Notes: generated from the letters alone by a model not told the origin. A DNA stretch of 64,000 nucleotides from Candidatus Obscuribacterales bacterium (GCA_019637435.1 JAHBVO010000003.1:310001-374000); one strand, 5' to 3'. Positions 51,972 through 61,141 are shown, numbered from the stretch's first letter. Numbers and translations are program-made.

Positions 51972-53069
51972 TTACTTCAGCCCTTTGCGGGTGAGCGAGA
52001 CGCGGCCGCGTTCGCGGTCGATGCTGTTGACCTGGGCTTCGATGGTCTGACCGGAGGTCAGAGTCTCGCGGCGTCCGTTTTCGGAGCCGTAGTCCGCGAT
52101 GTGCAGCAAGCCGTCGATGCAGTTGCCGATGCTCACGAAGGCGCCGTAGTTTTCGAAGCGAGCCACCACACCCGTGATGACATCACCCTCCTTCAGCGTG
52201 CGCAGGAACTCATCCTGACGAGCGGCGCGAATGCTGAGCGACACCTGGCTCTTCGCCAAGTTAATCGACACGACTTTCACGGTCACTTCGTCACCGGAGC
52301 GGAAGAGCTTGGACGGCTCAGCGTTGCGGTCGCCGCTGACTTCGGTGCGATAAACGAGACCGGTGAGACCACCGCCAACGTCCACAAGCACACCAGCGTC
52401 AATGACCTTGACCACGGTGCCGGGAAGGACATCGTCCTTCTTCACTTCCGCCAGGCGTTCATCGCGCTGCTTCGCGAGGGCGCGAGTCTGGCTGAGGATG
52501 ACTTCACCGCCACGACCTTTGTTGGAGTCGGCGCTGAGAATCACCACGGAGATTTCCTTGCCGGCCAGGTCATCGAGACGACCGTGCTGCTGGGTTTCGC
52601 TGCGAGGGATGAAGCAGCGGGTTTCTTCGAAGTACGCGATCAGTCCGCCAACCGAGTCCTTGGCTCGCGAACGAACCACGGCGCGCTTGGGATCGCGATG
52701 CACCTGAGCCGTCACGATGGTTCCGTCCTCCTGGAGTTTGGAGAACTTTTCCCACTTAGCGGCCTGGCGATAGGACAGCTGGTTTTCTTCGTCGGCCTCG
52801 GTCTCGTCGAGGACATAGAAGTTGTACGTCTGACCGACCACGAGTTCCCCCGGGGCGGCGTCGCGCACAAAACTGTCGCTCTTTGCTCCGGTGCTGACGA
52901 GATAACCTCCTTTCACGGAGGCGACCACTTCACCTTTGATGATCGCTTTGCGGGCCAGAGCGGCGGGCATTTCGTACTGTGCCATCAGTTCAGCCATGCT
53001 GAAGCCGGTGGACGATTGAGAGTTGTCGCCGTCGAAGGCGAAGTCGCGGAATTGATTTGTCTGTTTCAT
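51972..53069 (-). CDS. S1 RNA-binding domain protein
   Basis: 365 residues. At least three S1-type OB folds follow a 40-residue polar lead: about 42-105 (GEVVASVKGGYLV), 210-280 (PGTVVKVIDAGVLVDVGGGLTGLVY) and 293-362 (VITGVVARFENYGAFVSIGNCIDGLLHIADYG); a divergent one sits at 110-200. It is shorter than six-repeat ribosomal S1 and resembles the three- to four-repeat S1 proteins of Cyanobacteria and Gram-positives that bind mRNA or modulate translation. Could be the rpsA functional equivalent or an accessory S1; undecidable here. The GGAG is 13-16 nt from the ATG. Confidence 0.88.
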   Translation of the reverse strand: MKQTNQFRDFAFDGDNSQSSTGFSMAELMAQYEMPAALARKAIIKGEVVASVKGGYLVSTGAKSDSFVRDAAPGELVVGQTYNFYVLDETEADEENQLSYRQAAKWEKFSKLQEDGTIVTAQVHRDPKRAVVRSRAKDSVGGLIAYFEETRCFIPRSETQQHGRLDDLAGKEISVVILSADSNKGRGGEVILSQTRALAKQRDERLAEVKKDDVLPGTVVKVIDAGVLVDVGGGLTGLVYRTEVSGDRNAEPSKLFRSGDEVTVKVVSINLAKSQVSLSIRAARQDEFLRTLKEGDVITGVVARFENYGAFVSIGNCIDGLLHIADYGSENGRRETLTSGQTIEAQVNSIDRERGRVSLTRKGLK

Positions 53070-53829
53070 AACTGCAAAGTTTGCTCCTTTTCGGAATTTT
53101 TGGTTTTGTGTTGTTTAAAAAAGAACCGTTGCAACCCGTCCAACACACCGCTCGGCACGAAGCGAAACCTCCCCAAGTCGTCGGGATGACTACTTGAGGA
53201 GGCTAAAACTTTCGTTTGAACTAACTACAGTTGTGCGTTTCGAACCAGTGCGGCGAAGTTGTAAAGGTGTAAACCGACCCTACATTGCGCGCCATATCGA
53301 AAGCAACGAAATTTGAAGCAAAATGCGACTTTCGAACCCCGTCGGAGGTTAGCGCGACAGACGCTGGTATTCGAAAAACTCGGCATTCCGTCAATATCGT
53401 TAGCTGCGATAGGTAATGAAATTGCCACGGGGGTGGCGTTTTCGGTTTTTAATCAAAAACAGTTGCAATCGGCGAAAGATTAGACGGAGCGCCAGTTTCG
53501 CTAGTCTCTAATCTTCGGCGCAACAATTATTGGAGAGACTGCTTAACAATTGAGTCTTCGGGCTGGCGCTCACCGTGGTGAAATTTTGTCGTTATTTTCG
53601 TTCCGTTAATAGCGGAACTACTCGTCGGGTCGCAGGGGCTTCTTGCAAAAGAAGTAGCCGTAAGGGTTCGCGGTTTAGTAGCCCAGGTTGCGCGTTTAAA
53701 AGTGCCGTTTCACGGTTGCATAACCAACGATTTCATTGGCTTTCGGGTCGAGGACGATGTCCCCTGTCAGGTGAAACGATATAAGAGTTGCCGCAAAGAC
53801 CTGTAAGCCGAAAACCATCTATAATTTCG
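53070..53829. other. Region between the S1 gene and rnpB
   Basis: About 760 bp without a supported gene. An inverted repeat at 53470-53520 (GGCGAAAGATTAGAC with GTCTCTAATCTTCG) could be a terminator or a small structured RNA. The last 80 bp hold the rnpB promoter. Confidence 0.5.
53820..53825 (+). promoter_or_regulatory. -10 element of rnpB
   Basis: A perfect TATAAT ends 4 bp before the first paired base of the RNase P RNA. No good -35 at 17 bp is seen. Because the RNA 5' end is inferred from pairing, the transcription start is probably within a few bases of 53830. Confidence 0.6.
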
Positions 53830-54175
53830 GTTGAAGCAATGCGGATCGTCGCGTCCGAGAGGATGAGGAAAGTCCGGGCACCACAGGGCTGGTTGCTGGG
53901 TAACGCCCAGTGCGCGTGAGCGTGAGGATAGTGCCACAGAAATGAAGACCGCCAGGCTTGCCTGGTAAGGGTGCAACGGTGCGGTAAGAGCGTCACCAGC
54001 AAAGTCGAGAGGCTTTGGCTAGGTAAACCCCGCTGAAGGTGCAAGGCTAAGGTATAGCTCGAGAGAACGGCGGCCCGTCGCCTTGAGTTGCCGATGCTGC
54101 TAGAGGGTTCAGGAAACTGGGCTCCAAGAGAGATGACGGTCGTAATACAGAACCCGGCTTATGCGTTGCTTCAAC
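53830..54175 (+). ncRNA. rnpB: RNase P RNA (type A)
   Basis: The ends pair perfectly over 13 bp (GTTGAAGCAATGC with GCGTTGCTTCAAC), giving a 346-nt RNA. Universally conserved elements are present in order: GAGGAAAGTCCGGGC (about 53860), ACAGAAA (53935), GGTAAACCCC (54021), and AGAGAGATGACGGTCGTAAT with ACAGAACCCGGCTTA near the 3' end. It is the catalytic RNA for tRNA 5' maturation. A convergent TPR gene begins its 3' end 64 bp downstream. Confidence 0.97.
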
Positions 54176-54238
54176 TTTCACGAGAAAAAGCTAGATCGTA
54201 AAATCGATGTCGGCTCAGGCGTAGTTCGAGCGGTCGAA

Positions 54239-55009
54239 TTAAGGCTGTTTCTTGCCTTTGCTTTGCCACAGACCCGACTCTTTCAAGCCGGACTTGCCGC
54301 GCGAGGCTTGTTCAGTGGCTTGCGCAGCGACCAGGCGCCATAATCCCGAGGCTGTTCCAACGTTGGCGTAAACCTGTTCGGCTTCTTCGGCGCGGTTTGT
54401 GGCATAGAGCAATGCAGAATAGTTTTCCATCAGTAAACCGGTCTCGTTGTGGTTGTAACCGAGTACCTTCTGTTTAATTGAAATCGCGCGGTCGTAGAAG
54501 GTTTCAGCCTTCTCGTAATTGCCCTGGCCGTGATAGATGTAGGCGAGAAAGGTTGCAATCATCGCTAATCCGAGATGTTCGCTGCCGAAGATCTTCTCGT
54601 AAATGTCCATGATACGCTCGGAAAGCGGCTGTGCTTCGGGAAATTTTCCCATCGAATAGTAGAGCTCGGCTAAGCTGTTGAGCGAATTTGCAACTTCGAT
54701 GTGGTCTTTGCCGTTGACGTTTTCGCGAATCATCACGAGGTGCTGGCGAATTGGAATAGCCTGAGCACGTTTCCCAAGCTGGCAAAGCGACTCGGCGAGC
54801 TGGTCCAGCGTCAAAGCGACGCGGGGGTCCCTGTCCTCTACGTAGTCCAGTTGTTCCAAAGCCTGCTGCCACAGACCGGATGCTTTTGCGAAGTTGCCGA
54901 GGCTGACGGCCTGGTCGGCTTCGAATTTTAGTTTTTCCCAGCTGGAATCCAAAGCTGGATCTCCTGAAACAGCTACGAGAGCGTAGTAAACAAAATGCCC
55001 ATAGTTCAA
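54239..55009 (-). CDS. Kinesin-light-chain-type TPR protein
   Basis: 256 residues of tandem 42-residue TPR units (LAESLCQLGKRAQAIPIRQ, LAELYYSMGKFPEAQPLSE, LAYIYHGQGNYEKAETFYDRA, YSALLYATNRAEEAEQVYA). The 42-residue, rather than 34-residue, period is that of the kinesin-light-chain group widespread in Cyanobacteria-related genomes. No signal peptide. The C-terminus is basic (KGKKQP). Function unknown. Confidence 0.82.
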   Translation of the reverse strand: MNYGHFVYYALVAVSGDPALDSSWEKLKFEADQAVSLGNFAKASGLWQQALEQLDYVEDRDPRVALTLDQLAESLCQLGKRAQAIPIRQHLVMIRENVNGKDHIEVANSLNSLAELYYSMGKFPEAQPLSERIMDIYEKIFGSEHLGLAMIATFLAYIYHGQGNYEKAETFYDRAISIKQKVLGYNHNETGLLMENYSALLYATNRAEEAEQVYANVGTASGLWRLVAAQATEQASRGKSGLKESGLWQSKGKKQP

Positions 55010-55119
55010 AAATGCCCTAGTTTAAATCAGTTTAATCATTCTTCGAAAGTATTTCATATTAAGTCTTTCGGACGGTTGTTAGATGCCGATCTTGCTTGAT
55101 ACCGGTATGATGTCGTGTC

Positions 55120-55851
55120 ATGCTCACTTTTCACGTCATAACGCTTTTTCCGGAGCTGATTTCGAACTATGTCGAAACCAGCATCATCGGCCGGGGCATC
55201 AAAGCCGGCAAGCTGTGTGTGCGGACGTACAATCCGCGCGACTTCACGACGGATAGCTATCGCAAGGTCGATGACACTCCATATGGTGGCGGGGTCGGAA
55301 TGGTTTTGAAACCGGAGCCGTTTTTTGCTGCCTACGAAAGCATTCCGAGAAACGCTGATTCGCCGGTATTGTTGATGTCTCCGCAAGGTGAGAGGTTCGC
55401 GCACTCTAGCGCTAGCAAGCTGAGCGATTCTCTGGAAATCACCATTCTGTGCGGGCACTATGAGGGTTTCGACGAGCGCATTCGCACGCTGGCGACGCAC
55501 GAATTTTCGATCGGCGATTATGTTTTAACAGGTGGCGAGCTTGCTTCACTGGTGATCATAGATGCTGTGGGGCGGCTTGTTCCTGGCGTTGTCGGGAAAC
55601 ATCTTTCTGTGCAAACAGAGTCCTTTAGCGACGGTCTGCTTGAGGGACCGAGTTATACGAAACCAGTGGAATTTCGCGGAATGCAGGTTCCCGAAGTCGT
55701 GCGCGGGGGCAATCACAAAGCGATTGCAGCCTGGCGACGCCAGGAAGCACTTCGGCGCACATTCGAGCGCCGCCCCGATTTGCTTGAAACAGCGGAGCTA
55801 TCCGATGAAGATCGGCGCTATATCAGGTTTCTCAGCGAACAGACGAGCTGA
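55120..55851 (+). CDS. trmD: tRNA (guanine37-N1)-methyltransferase
   Basis: 243 residues of the SPOUT class. Signature segments: DDTPYGGGVGMVLKPEP (about 51-67), LCGHYEGFDERI, SIGDYVLTGGELA (SAM-binding trefoil knot) and LEGPSYTKPVEF. It methylates G37 of tRNAs reading CNN codons and prevents frameshifting. In many bacteria trmD sits with rpsP, rimM and rplS; here it is alone next to a TPR gene and rnpB. The start ATG lacks a strong ribosome site. Confidence 0.96.
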   Translation: MLTFHVITLFPELISNYVETSIIGRGIKAGKLCVRTYNPRDFTTDSYRKVDDTPYGGGVGMVLKPEPFFAAYESIPRNADSPVLLMSPQGERFAHSSASKLSDSLEITILCGHYEGFDERIRTLATHEFSIGDYVLTGGELASLVIIDAVGRLVPGVVGKHLSVQTESFSDGLLEGPSYTKPVEFRGMQVPEVVRGGNHKAIAAWRRQEALRRTFERRPDLLETAELSDEDRRYIRFLSEQTS

Positions 55852-56519
55852 TATTTGTGCTCATATCGCTAGCTTGCGCAGCATCGCTAATCTGACAATT
55901 GCTGTTTAAGCTATGACTGTATTGCTTGGCAACCAGGGATATTGATACGCTGAAGAGCCTTTTCACATCGCTTGCACTGTTGGAAAACATACCCGGATCG
56001 TCTATTCCGACTACATTCTGAGATTCTTAGATAATGCACGCGATGCATGAGGAACGCCGTCTGCCAGTGATTTGTCGTCTTCGACGATGACTCACTGCGG
56101 CAAATCACACACTTCTCCTCTGGGAGTTGGGCAAGCACCTACTGGGGAGCAGGTGGTCTTGCAGAGAAACTGTCGTACGCGAAATGCTTCTGACTCTCTA
56201 TCAGAGTGGCTTTGTTCGTTGAACGAGCGAGAAACATCTGCAGCTCAATTTAGATGACCTTACAGTCCTCGATATGGCGCAAGCAGCCAATTGCGGACGG
56301 AGTCGAAATGCCTGTTTCGCCTCTCTATGCGGTCACTTCGAACGATTCCCTTGCCGACCGGGAAGGCTGGGACTCACCCTTGAACGCTTCGCCGTGCTCC
56401 TTTTCCGATATTCGGATGGGTGTTCGTGCGAGCGCTCTTGCTGCTTTCGTTTTCATCTTCCTGCAGCGCTTCGCTTGCTGGAAGTCTCTTCAACCCCAAC
56501 CAAACTGAAGGAGCCAACC
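55852..56519. other. Intergenic region after trmD
   Basis: About 670 bp. Besides the questionable small ORF at 55911-56138 there is nothing with coding character; frames open upstream of the 56520 gene have no ribosome site and are read as leader. Confidence 0.4.
55911..56138 (-). CDS. Possible small Cys4 protein
   Basis: 75 residues from a GTG. CVIC near the N-terminus and CKRC near the C-terminus are spaced about 45 residues apart, as in small zinc ribbons, and a basic segment lies between. The start has no good ribosome site, and there is no conservation evidence. Listed only because the paired CxxC motifs are unlikely by chance. Confidence 0.3.
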   Translation of the reverse strand: MLAQLPEEKCVICRSESSSKTTNHWQTAFLMHRVHYLRISECSRNRRSGYVFQQCKRCEKALQRINIPGCQAIQS

Positions 56520-56882
56520 ATGGCGCGTTTCGACCAATTCCGCGGACTCAACGACTGGGCCCGCAAAACCGTTCTCAAGCGTGACAAGGTGCGCATCGAA
56601 GGCGAGATGATCTTCCAGGACGGGAAGCGCAAGCGCTTCTCGCGATGGGCGAAAGTCCCGGCGGCGCGCATCAAGGTCATCGGAACGATCGCGGGCGTCT
56701 GGAAGCCCTACGTCGCCGACCTGCACCGGTACACCATGCCGGACGGTCGCGTGTACGAGGAGTACGTCCAGTGCAGCCCGTGGTCGAGCGGTCCGGTCTA
56801 CCACCTCGCGTTGAAAGACGTGAAGACCGGTCGCCCCGTGAGCCAATCGCTCTGGACGGAGGATGAAATCGCCGACGCTTAA
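56520..56882 (+). CDS. Small hypothetical protein
   Basis: 120 residues, started at the ATG behind AAGGAGCC; the frame upstream is open but not coding. Basic N-terminus (KTVLKRDKVRIEGEM), several beta strands, and aromatic-rich middle (VYEEYVQCSPWSSGPVYHL). No family recognised. Strong terminator and a repeat module follow. Class 2 composition. Confidence 0.72.
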   Translation: MARFDQFRGLNDWARKTVLKRDKVRIEGEMIFQDGKRKRFSRWAKVPAARIKVIGTIAGVWKPYVADLHRYTMPDGRVYEEYVQCSPWSSGPVYHLALKDVKTGRPVSQSLWTEDEIADA

Positions 56883-56940
56883 GGCGACTAATCCGCATCG
56901 GCGCGCAAGCTGCTGATGTAGTCCGGTAGACAGTTTCTCC

Positions 56941-56970
56941 AGAGGCAGCCCCCAAGGCTGCCTCTGTTTT
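56941..56970 (+). terminator. Intrinsic terminator
   Basis: AGAGGCAGCC pairs with GGCTGCCTCT around CCCAA, followed by GTTTT. Confidence 0.92.
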
Positions 56971-56981
56971 CCCCGATTTTG

Positions 56982-57135
56982 CTACTATAAATTTCGGTAG
57001 GCCCTAGAAATCCCGAAATGACTCCTGGAGTTAGCTTTATAGACTTTGCTTCTCCGGGTTGACCATGATTCCCACCGGTTTGGCGGCGTAGCATAGACGG
57101 ATTTGGTGAAATCCGGCATTCCAGGATAGCCAAAC
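56982..57135 (+). repeat. CTACTATA/palindrome module
   Basis: CTACTATAAATTTCGG at 56982, 12 bp past the terminator; palindrome at 57079-57135 opens TTTGGCGGCGTAGCATAGAC and closes CATTCCAGGATAGCCAAAC, with CGGATTTGGTGAAATCCGG at its centre. Confidence 0.85.
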
Positions 57136-57234
57136 TGGATGTTTGCCGGCGGGGTAAATCCTGGAACGCGTTACTGCGCGGGCTTTTTTGGGAGAATTGA
57201 ATTACTTTCGAGTCTAGTAGAACAAGTTTCGAGA

Positions 57235-57268
57235 GTGAACTGGAAGGAGGGGGGACCTTCCAGTTCAC
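57235..57268 (-). terminator. Terminator of the 57281 gene
   Basis: GTGAACTGGAAGG pairs with CCTTCCAGTTCAC around AGGGGGGA. Confidence 0.9.
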
Positions 57269-57280
57269 GAAAAACGGGTG

Positions 57281-58042
57281 TTACTCGCCGCTACCGCCCA
57301 GGGCGATTTCGAGAGCCTTCAGCTTCGCTTCGGCCGGCTTGTAGTCGGTCGCGGCGAGGGCAGCCTCGGCGGCGGCGAAGTCGGCTTTCAGGTGCGGATG
57401 CGATTCGGCGACCAGCAGACCGGCGTGCTTGTTCAGAACGCTTGCCCGGTCCCAGTCGGAGAACTTCTTGGAGAAGATCGCCGAGAGTGCGTGCCGACCG
57501 TTGGAGAGTGCGGTTGCAGCGATCTTGTTGCGCTGGTCCTGGGTGAGACCGTCGGAGAGCGGTTTCTCGGTGACCGTCGCGGACGCCTTCAGGATCTCGG
57601 AGAGACCGGTCAGGAAGGCATCGAGCGTCGGACCATCGGTGTGCTGGTAGACGGTGGTCGTGTGCGGAGCGACGGCGGCGGTGAGCTCCCTGGCGAAACC
57701 GCCGATGACCAGCGCCTTGGCGATCGCATCTGCATCGTTCGCATCCCGAGCCAACTGGACGAGAAGCGCCGAGCTGCGTGCGATCACCTGGACGTTGGTG
57801 TCGAGCTTGCCGAACAGACCATTGCCACGCATGACGGCGCGACGGGTTTCCACGGTAGCCTTGATCAAAACGCCGGTCACGGCTTCGGTGACTTTGGCGC
57901 GCAATTCGCTGTCGGACGTCTTCGAAGCCGCCTGCACAGCCTGTTCGGCCCAGTTGCAAGCGTTTCCGAGATCGCCGGACGACGCGGCGGAAGAAGTAGA
58001 AGAAATCATCGTGGACAGGCTGTCCTTGATAGAATTGCTCAT
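57281..58042 (-). CDS. Ala-rich helical hypothetical protein
   Basis: 253 residues from the ATG behind CAGGAG. Almost entirely helical, Ala/Ser/Thr-rich, with SMISSTSSAASSGDL at the start and repeated A-x3-A helices ending in LKALEIALGG. No signal peptide or recognised domain; possibly a helical-repeat scaffold. Own terminator, class 2 composition. Confidence 0.72.
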   Translation of the reverse strand: MSNSIKDSLSTMISSTSSAASSGDLGNACNWAEQAVQAASKTSDSELRAKVTEAVTGVLIKATVETRRAVMRGNGLFGKLDTNVQVIARSSALLVQLARDANDADAIAKALVIGGFARELTAAVAPHTTTVYQHTDGPTLDAFLTGLSEILKASATVTEKPLSDGLTQDQRNKIAATALSNGRHALSAIFSKKFSDWDRASVLNKHAGLLVAESHPHLKADFAAAEAALAATDYKPAEAKLKALEIALGGSGE

Positions 58043-58351
58043 ATCAGTCTCCTGAGATGTGGTTACGGTTCGCAGCACGGGAAGTGCGCGGACGATTCGT
58101 GGGGGAGTGAGATAAGACGGGTTGAAGCGGTTTGAGGTCTGTAGGGAAGGGTGAGAAACGTTGTGACGGTAACAAACACCAGATCTCGATTCCTATAGCT
58201 ATTAAGCTCACTAAGTACAAGTAATCTAAGCCAAGATATCTCTAGACGCTGCGCCGAGCAGCGACAGATGCCCGAAAGCACCGGCAGTGTTTGGTCCACC
58301 ACCGATGCTTTCGCGCGGATTGTGATCGATTTTTTCGCTTGTGAAGCTGAG
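58043..58351. other. Intergenic region
   Basis: About 310 bp between the 57281 gene start and the rtcB stop. It should contain the 57281 promoter. No repeat; nothing else seen. Confidence 0.4.
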
Positions 58352-59602
58352 CTAGCCCTTCACGCAAACGATTTGACGCAGCTCATAAACAACGTCTACG
58401 AGGTCTTTCTGCGCTTCCATCACTTTGTCGATCGGTTTGTACGCGGCCGGAGTTTCATCGATGACGTCTTTGTCTTTGCGGCATTCGATGCCCTTTGTCG
58501 CCTTTACGTGGTCGTCGATAGTGAACCGACGTTTCGCTTCTTCTCGCGACATCGCCCGACCTGCGCCGTGCGAGCAGCTATGGAAGCTCTCGTGGTTTCC
58601 CTTGCCGCGCACGATGTACGATCTCGCGCCCATCGAACCGGGGATGATGCCCATGTCACCCTCTCTGGCACGCACGGCGCCTTTTCGAGTGACAAAAACA
58701 TTCTCGCCGTAATGCTGCTCAATGGAGACGTAGTTGTGGTGGCAGTTTATAACCTCCAGACCGACTTCGAATTCCGGCAAGCCGCATCTTCTTGCCGCTT
58801 CGATCACGGCGTCCAGTATCAATTTGCGATTGGTCATCGCAAAATCTTGAGCCCAGTGGACGGCTTCCACGTATTCATCGAAGTGCTCGGTGCCTTCCGG
58901 CAGATAGGCAAGGTTTTGGTCTTTCAGGTTGATAAACCATTTTTGCATATCCTTCTTCGCCATCTCGATGAAGTAAGTGCCGATGCGGTTTCCCACGCCT
59001 CGTGAGCCGGAGTGCAGCATGAACCAAACGCGATTTTCACTGTCCAGGCAGACTTCGATAAAGTGGTTGCCTGTGCCGAGTGTCGACAAATGATTGACGT
59101 GGTTGCCGCGGTCCAGTTTGGGATGGCGTTCCAGAATTCGGTCGTAACCGGCCTTCAATTTTGCCCATTCGGCTTCGACCGGTTTCGGCGCGTCACGCCA
59201 TGCTCCGCGATCTCCAGGTCCGCCATTGTTTGTCCGACCGTGCGGAACTGCTGCTTCGATTTTTGCACGCAGTGTGCTCAAATCATCGGGCAGTTGGTCA
59301 GCCTTCAAGCTTGTTCTAACTGCGACCATGCCGCAACCGATATCGACGCCGACTGCTGCCGGAATAATCGCTTTCTTTGTAGCGATGACACTGCCGACAG
59401 TGGCGCCCATGCCCCAGTGAACATCCGGCATCGCCGCGATCCACTTGTACACGAACGGCATGACGGCTATGTTTGCCAGCTGTTGCGCAGCCGGATCTTC
59501 CAACGCGACTCCGCGAGTCCACATTTTGACGGGAACGCCGCCTTTAGTGCTCAAAACATTGTAGTTCCGGTCTTTCGCTTCGTTTACTGTGTACTCCGCC
59601 AT
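58352..59602 (-). CDS. rtcB: RNA-splicing ligase RtcB
   Basis: 416 residues from the ATG behind AAGGAGG; the frame is open 14 codons further upstream. Metal-binding C90 in VGVDIGCGM, GNHFIE histidine (H180), HSCSHGAGR with the GMP-accepting H345, and the RSYIVRGKGN block are present. The enzyme joins 2',3'-cyclic phosphate or 3'-phosphate ends to 5'-OH RNA ends using GTP and Mn, a repair or tRNA-splicing role. No archease or RtcA gene lies next to it. Confidence 0.95.
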   Translation of the reverse strand: MAEYTVNEAKDRNYNVLSTKGGVPVKMWTRGVALEDPAAQQLANIAVMPFVYKWIAAMPDVHWGMGATVGSVIATKKAIIPAAVGVDIGCGMVAVRTSLKADQLPDDLSTLRAKIEAAVPHGRTNNGGPGDRGAWRDAPKPVEAEWAKLKAGYDRILERHPKLDRGNHVNHLSTLGTGNHFIEVCLDSENRVWFMLHSGSRGVGNRIGTYFIEMAKKDMQKWFINLKDQNLAYLPEGTEHFDEYVEAVHWAQDFAMTNRKLILDAVIEAARRCGLPEFEVGLEVINCHHNYVSIEQHYGENVFVTRKGAVRAREGDMGIIPGSMGARSYIVRGKGNHESFHSCSHGAGRAMSREEAKRRFTIDDHVKATKGIECRKDKDVIDETPAAYKPIDKVMEAQKDLVDVVYELRQIVCVKG

Positions 59603-59764
59603 GATTCCTCCTTGAGGCATTAGTTCGAGCGCCAGGCCAGGCATTCGGTTCGCGCAGAAGCCCTTTATCGACTTGCACTGTTTATTTCATGCGAACAGAC
59701 GCTCGTTGCACAATCTGAGTAAACCACAACGACAACGTTTATCTATGTTTGTTTACCGAACTCT

Positions 59765-61141
59765 TTAGCTCTGGAAACCAAACAGCCGCAATGCCGCTGC
59801 CAGCGGCTTGTCGCGATACACAGCCGTGTCTTCCGGAGATTCAGTAACCGCGATGTCTGGTTCAATTCCCTCGCCACTCGCGTGCGTGCCTTCGTACCCG
59901 TTTTTCCCTCTGCCAAGGAAGCGCCCGCCTGGCGTGAGGTAGTGAACGCACGTCACCGTGAGCACCGTTCCATTCGCTATCGGAATCCCTGCCTGAGCAA
60001 CTCCTTTCCCGAACGAGCGAGAACCGATTGTCACTCCGCGATTGTTGTCGGTGAGCGCCGCCGCGAGCATCTCGGATGCGCTTGCGCTACCGTCGTTTAT
60101 CAAAATAGCCAGAGGGCGTTTGCCTGCGATCGGTCGCAAGCGTGGCAGCTCCTTGCGTTCCACAATGGTGCCTTCGGCATTCGTTTTCTTTAACTCAATG
60201 CAGTTTGCGCGAGCGATGTACGAGTTCATCGTATGTCCGCCGCCAACTTCTCTGACTTTCAGCGTCACAAGCGGACCTTCGTCGATGAACGCAGTTGCCA
60301 GTTTTAAACATTCGTCGACGCTGCCGCCTAAATTGTTTCTCAAATCGATGACGATAGCCTGGCGGTGAGCCGTTCTCTTTAGCAAAGCCATTACTCGGTC
60401 GGCAGTGTTTTTCTTCATGAAGTTGCGAATGACGATATGAGCAACGCGTCTATCGGATGGCTTCAGCTCTACGTCTTTGCGGATAACGGTCAGCGGTTTA
60501 AGCACGAGCGAAAGTTTTGAGTCGCCTCGTTCAACCACCACCGAAGTCGGCTGGTTTTCTCTCTTTCCGACGATTTCGCGAAGTTTCTCAACCGTCAGGT
60601 CGATGCCCTTATGACCGTCGATGCTCAGAATTTTGTCGCCCTGCCTCAGTCCTGCTTTCAGAGCGGGTCCGTCCGGCATCAGCCCTTTCACTGCAAGAAA
60701 CCGTTTGCCGTTGAATGCCGATTTTACCTGCTCCAGAAATACTCCTAAGCCAACGAATTTCTCGTTCTGCAGACGAGCAATCCTGTCCAGCTCGTCCTTG
60801 CTGTGGAGTGCTGTGTACGGGTCTCCCAGCGTCTTCAACATTTTGTTGGCGTAAAGAACGGCATCGGCGTCCGTTTTGATCTTGCTGTCAAAACAATGTT
60901 CAAACCGCGTCCATTCTCGCAACTGTTCCTTATCAAAAAAATTATCGCGCGCGGTCTGCCAGGTCCTGTGATAAACCTCTACCGGACTCGCGTACATCAA
61001 GTTGTACCAGAACCAACCGATATAGCCGGCTGCTACTACCAGCGATACCATCATGGCCGTGAAGACTTTCCTGGAGTTGAAGTTTCTCTTGAACAGCGGT
61101 TTAGTTGAACCGCTCATGTCTACGTACGAAGTCTCAGTCAT
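59765..61141 (-). CDS. Membrane-anchored PDZ/S41 C-terminal processing peptidase
   Basis: 458 residues from the ATG with GGAG 7 nt upstream (an ATG 21 bp earlier is possible). One N-terminal membrane helix (about 27-48), a helical cap, a PDZ domain (about 145-225, LRQGDKILSIDGHKG) and the S41 core with catalytic serine in GSASASE and lysine in SFGKG. Typical exported CtpA-type arrangement, probably periplasmic. It is the third S41 peptidase in this window but is only distantly similar to the other two. Confidence 0.92.
   Translation of the reverse strand: MTETSYVDMSGSTKPLFKRNFNSRKVFTAMMVSLVVAAGYIGWFWYNLMYASPVEVYHRTWQTARDNFFDKEQLREWTRFEHCFDSKIKTDADAVLYANKMLKTLGDPYTALHSKDELDRIARLQNEKFVGLGVFLEQVKSAFNGKRFLAVKGLMPDGPALKAGLRQGDKILSIDGHKGIDLTVEKLREIVGKRENQPTSVVVERGDSKLSLVLKPLTVIRKDVELKPSDRRVAHIVIRNFMKKNTADRVMALLKRTAHRQAIVIDLRNNLGGSVDECLKLATAFIDEGPLVTLKVREVGGGHTMNSYIARANCIELKKTNAEGTIVERKELPRLRPIAGKRPLAILINDGSASASEMLAAALTDNNRGVTIGSRSFGKGVAQAGIPIANGTVLTVTCVHYLTPGGRFLGRGKNGYEGTHASGEGIEPDIAVTESPEDTAVYRDKPLAAALRLFGFQS

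Noticed and set aside
5840..57135. attC sites of an integron
   Set aside because: The palindromes end in TTGTCTA/TAGACAA forms rather than GTTRRRY/RYYYAAC cores, and the only recombinase here lacks an identifiable integron-integrase insertion; kept as an analogy only.
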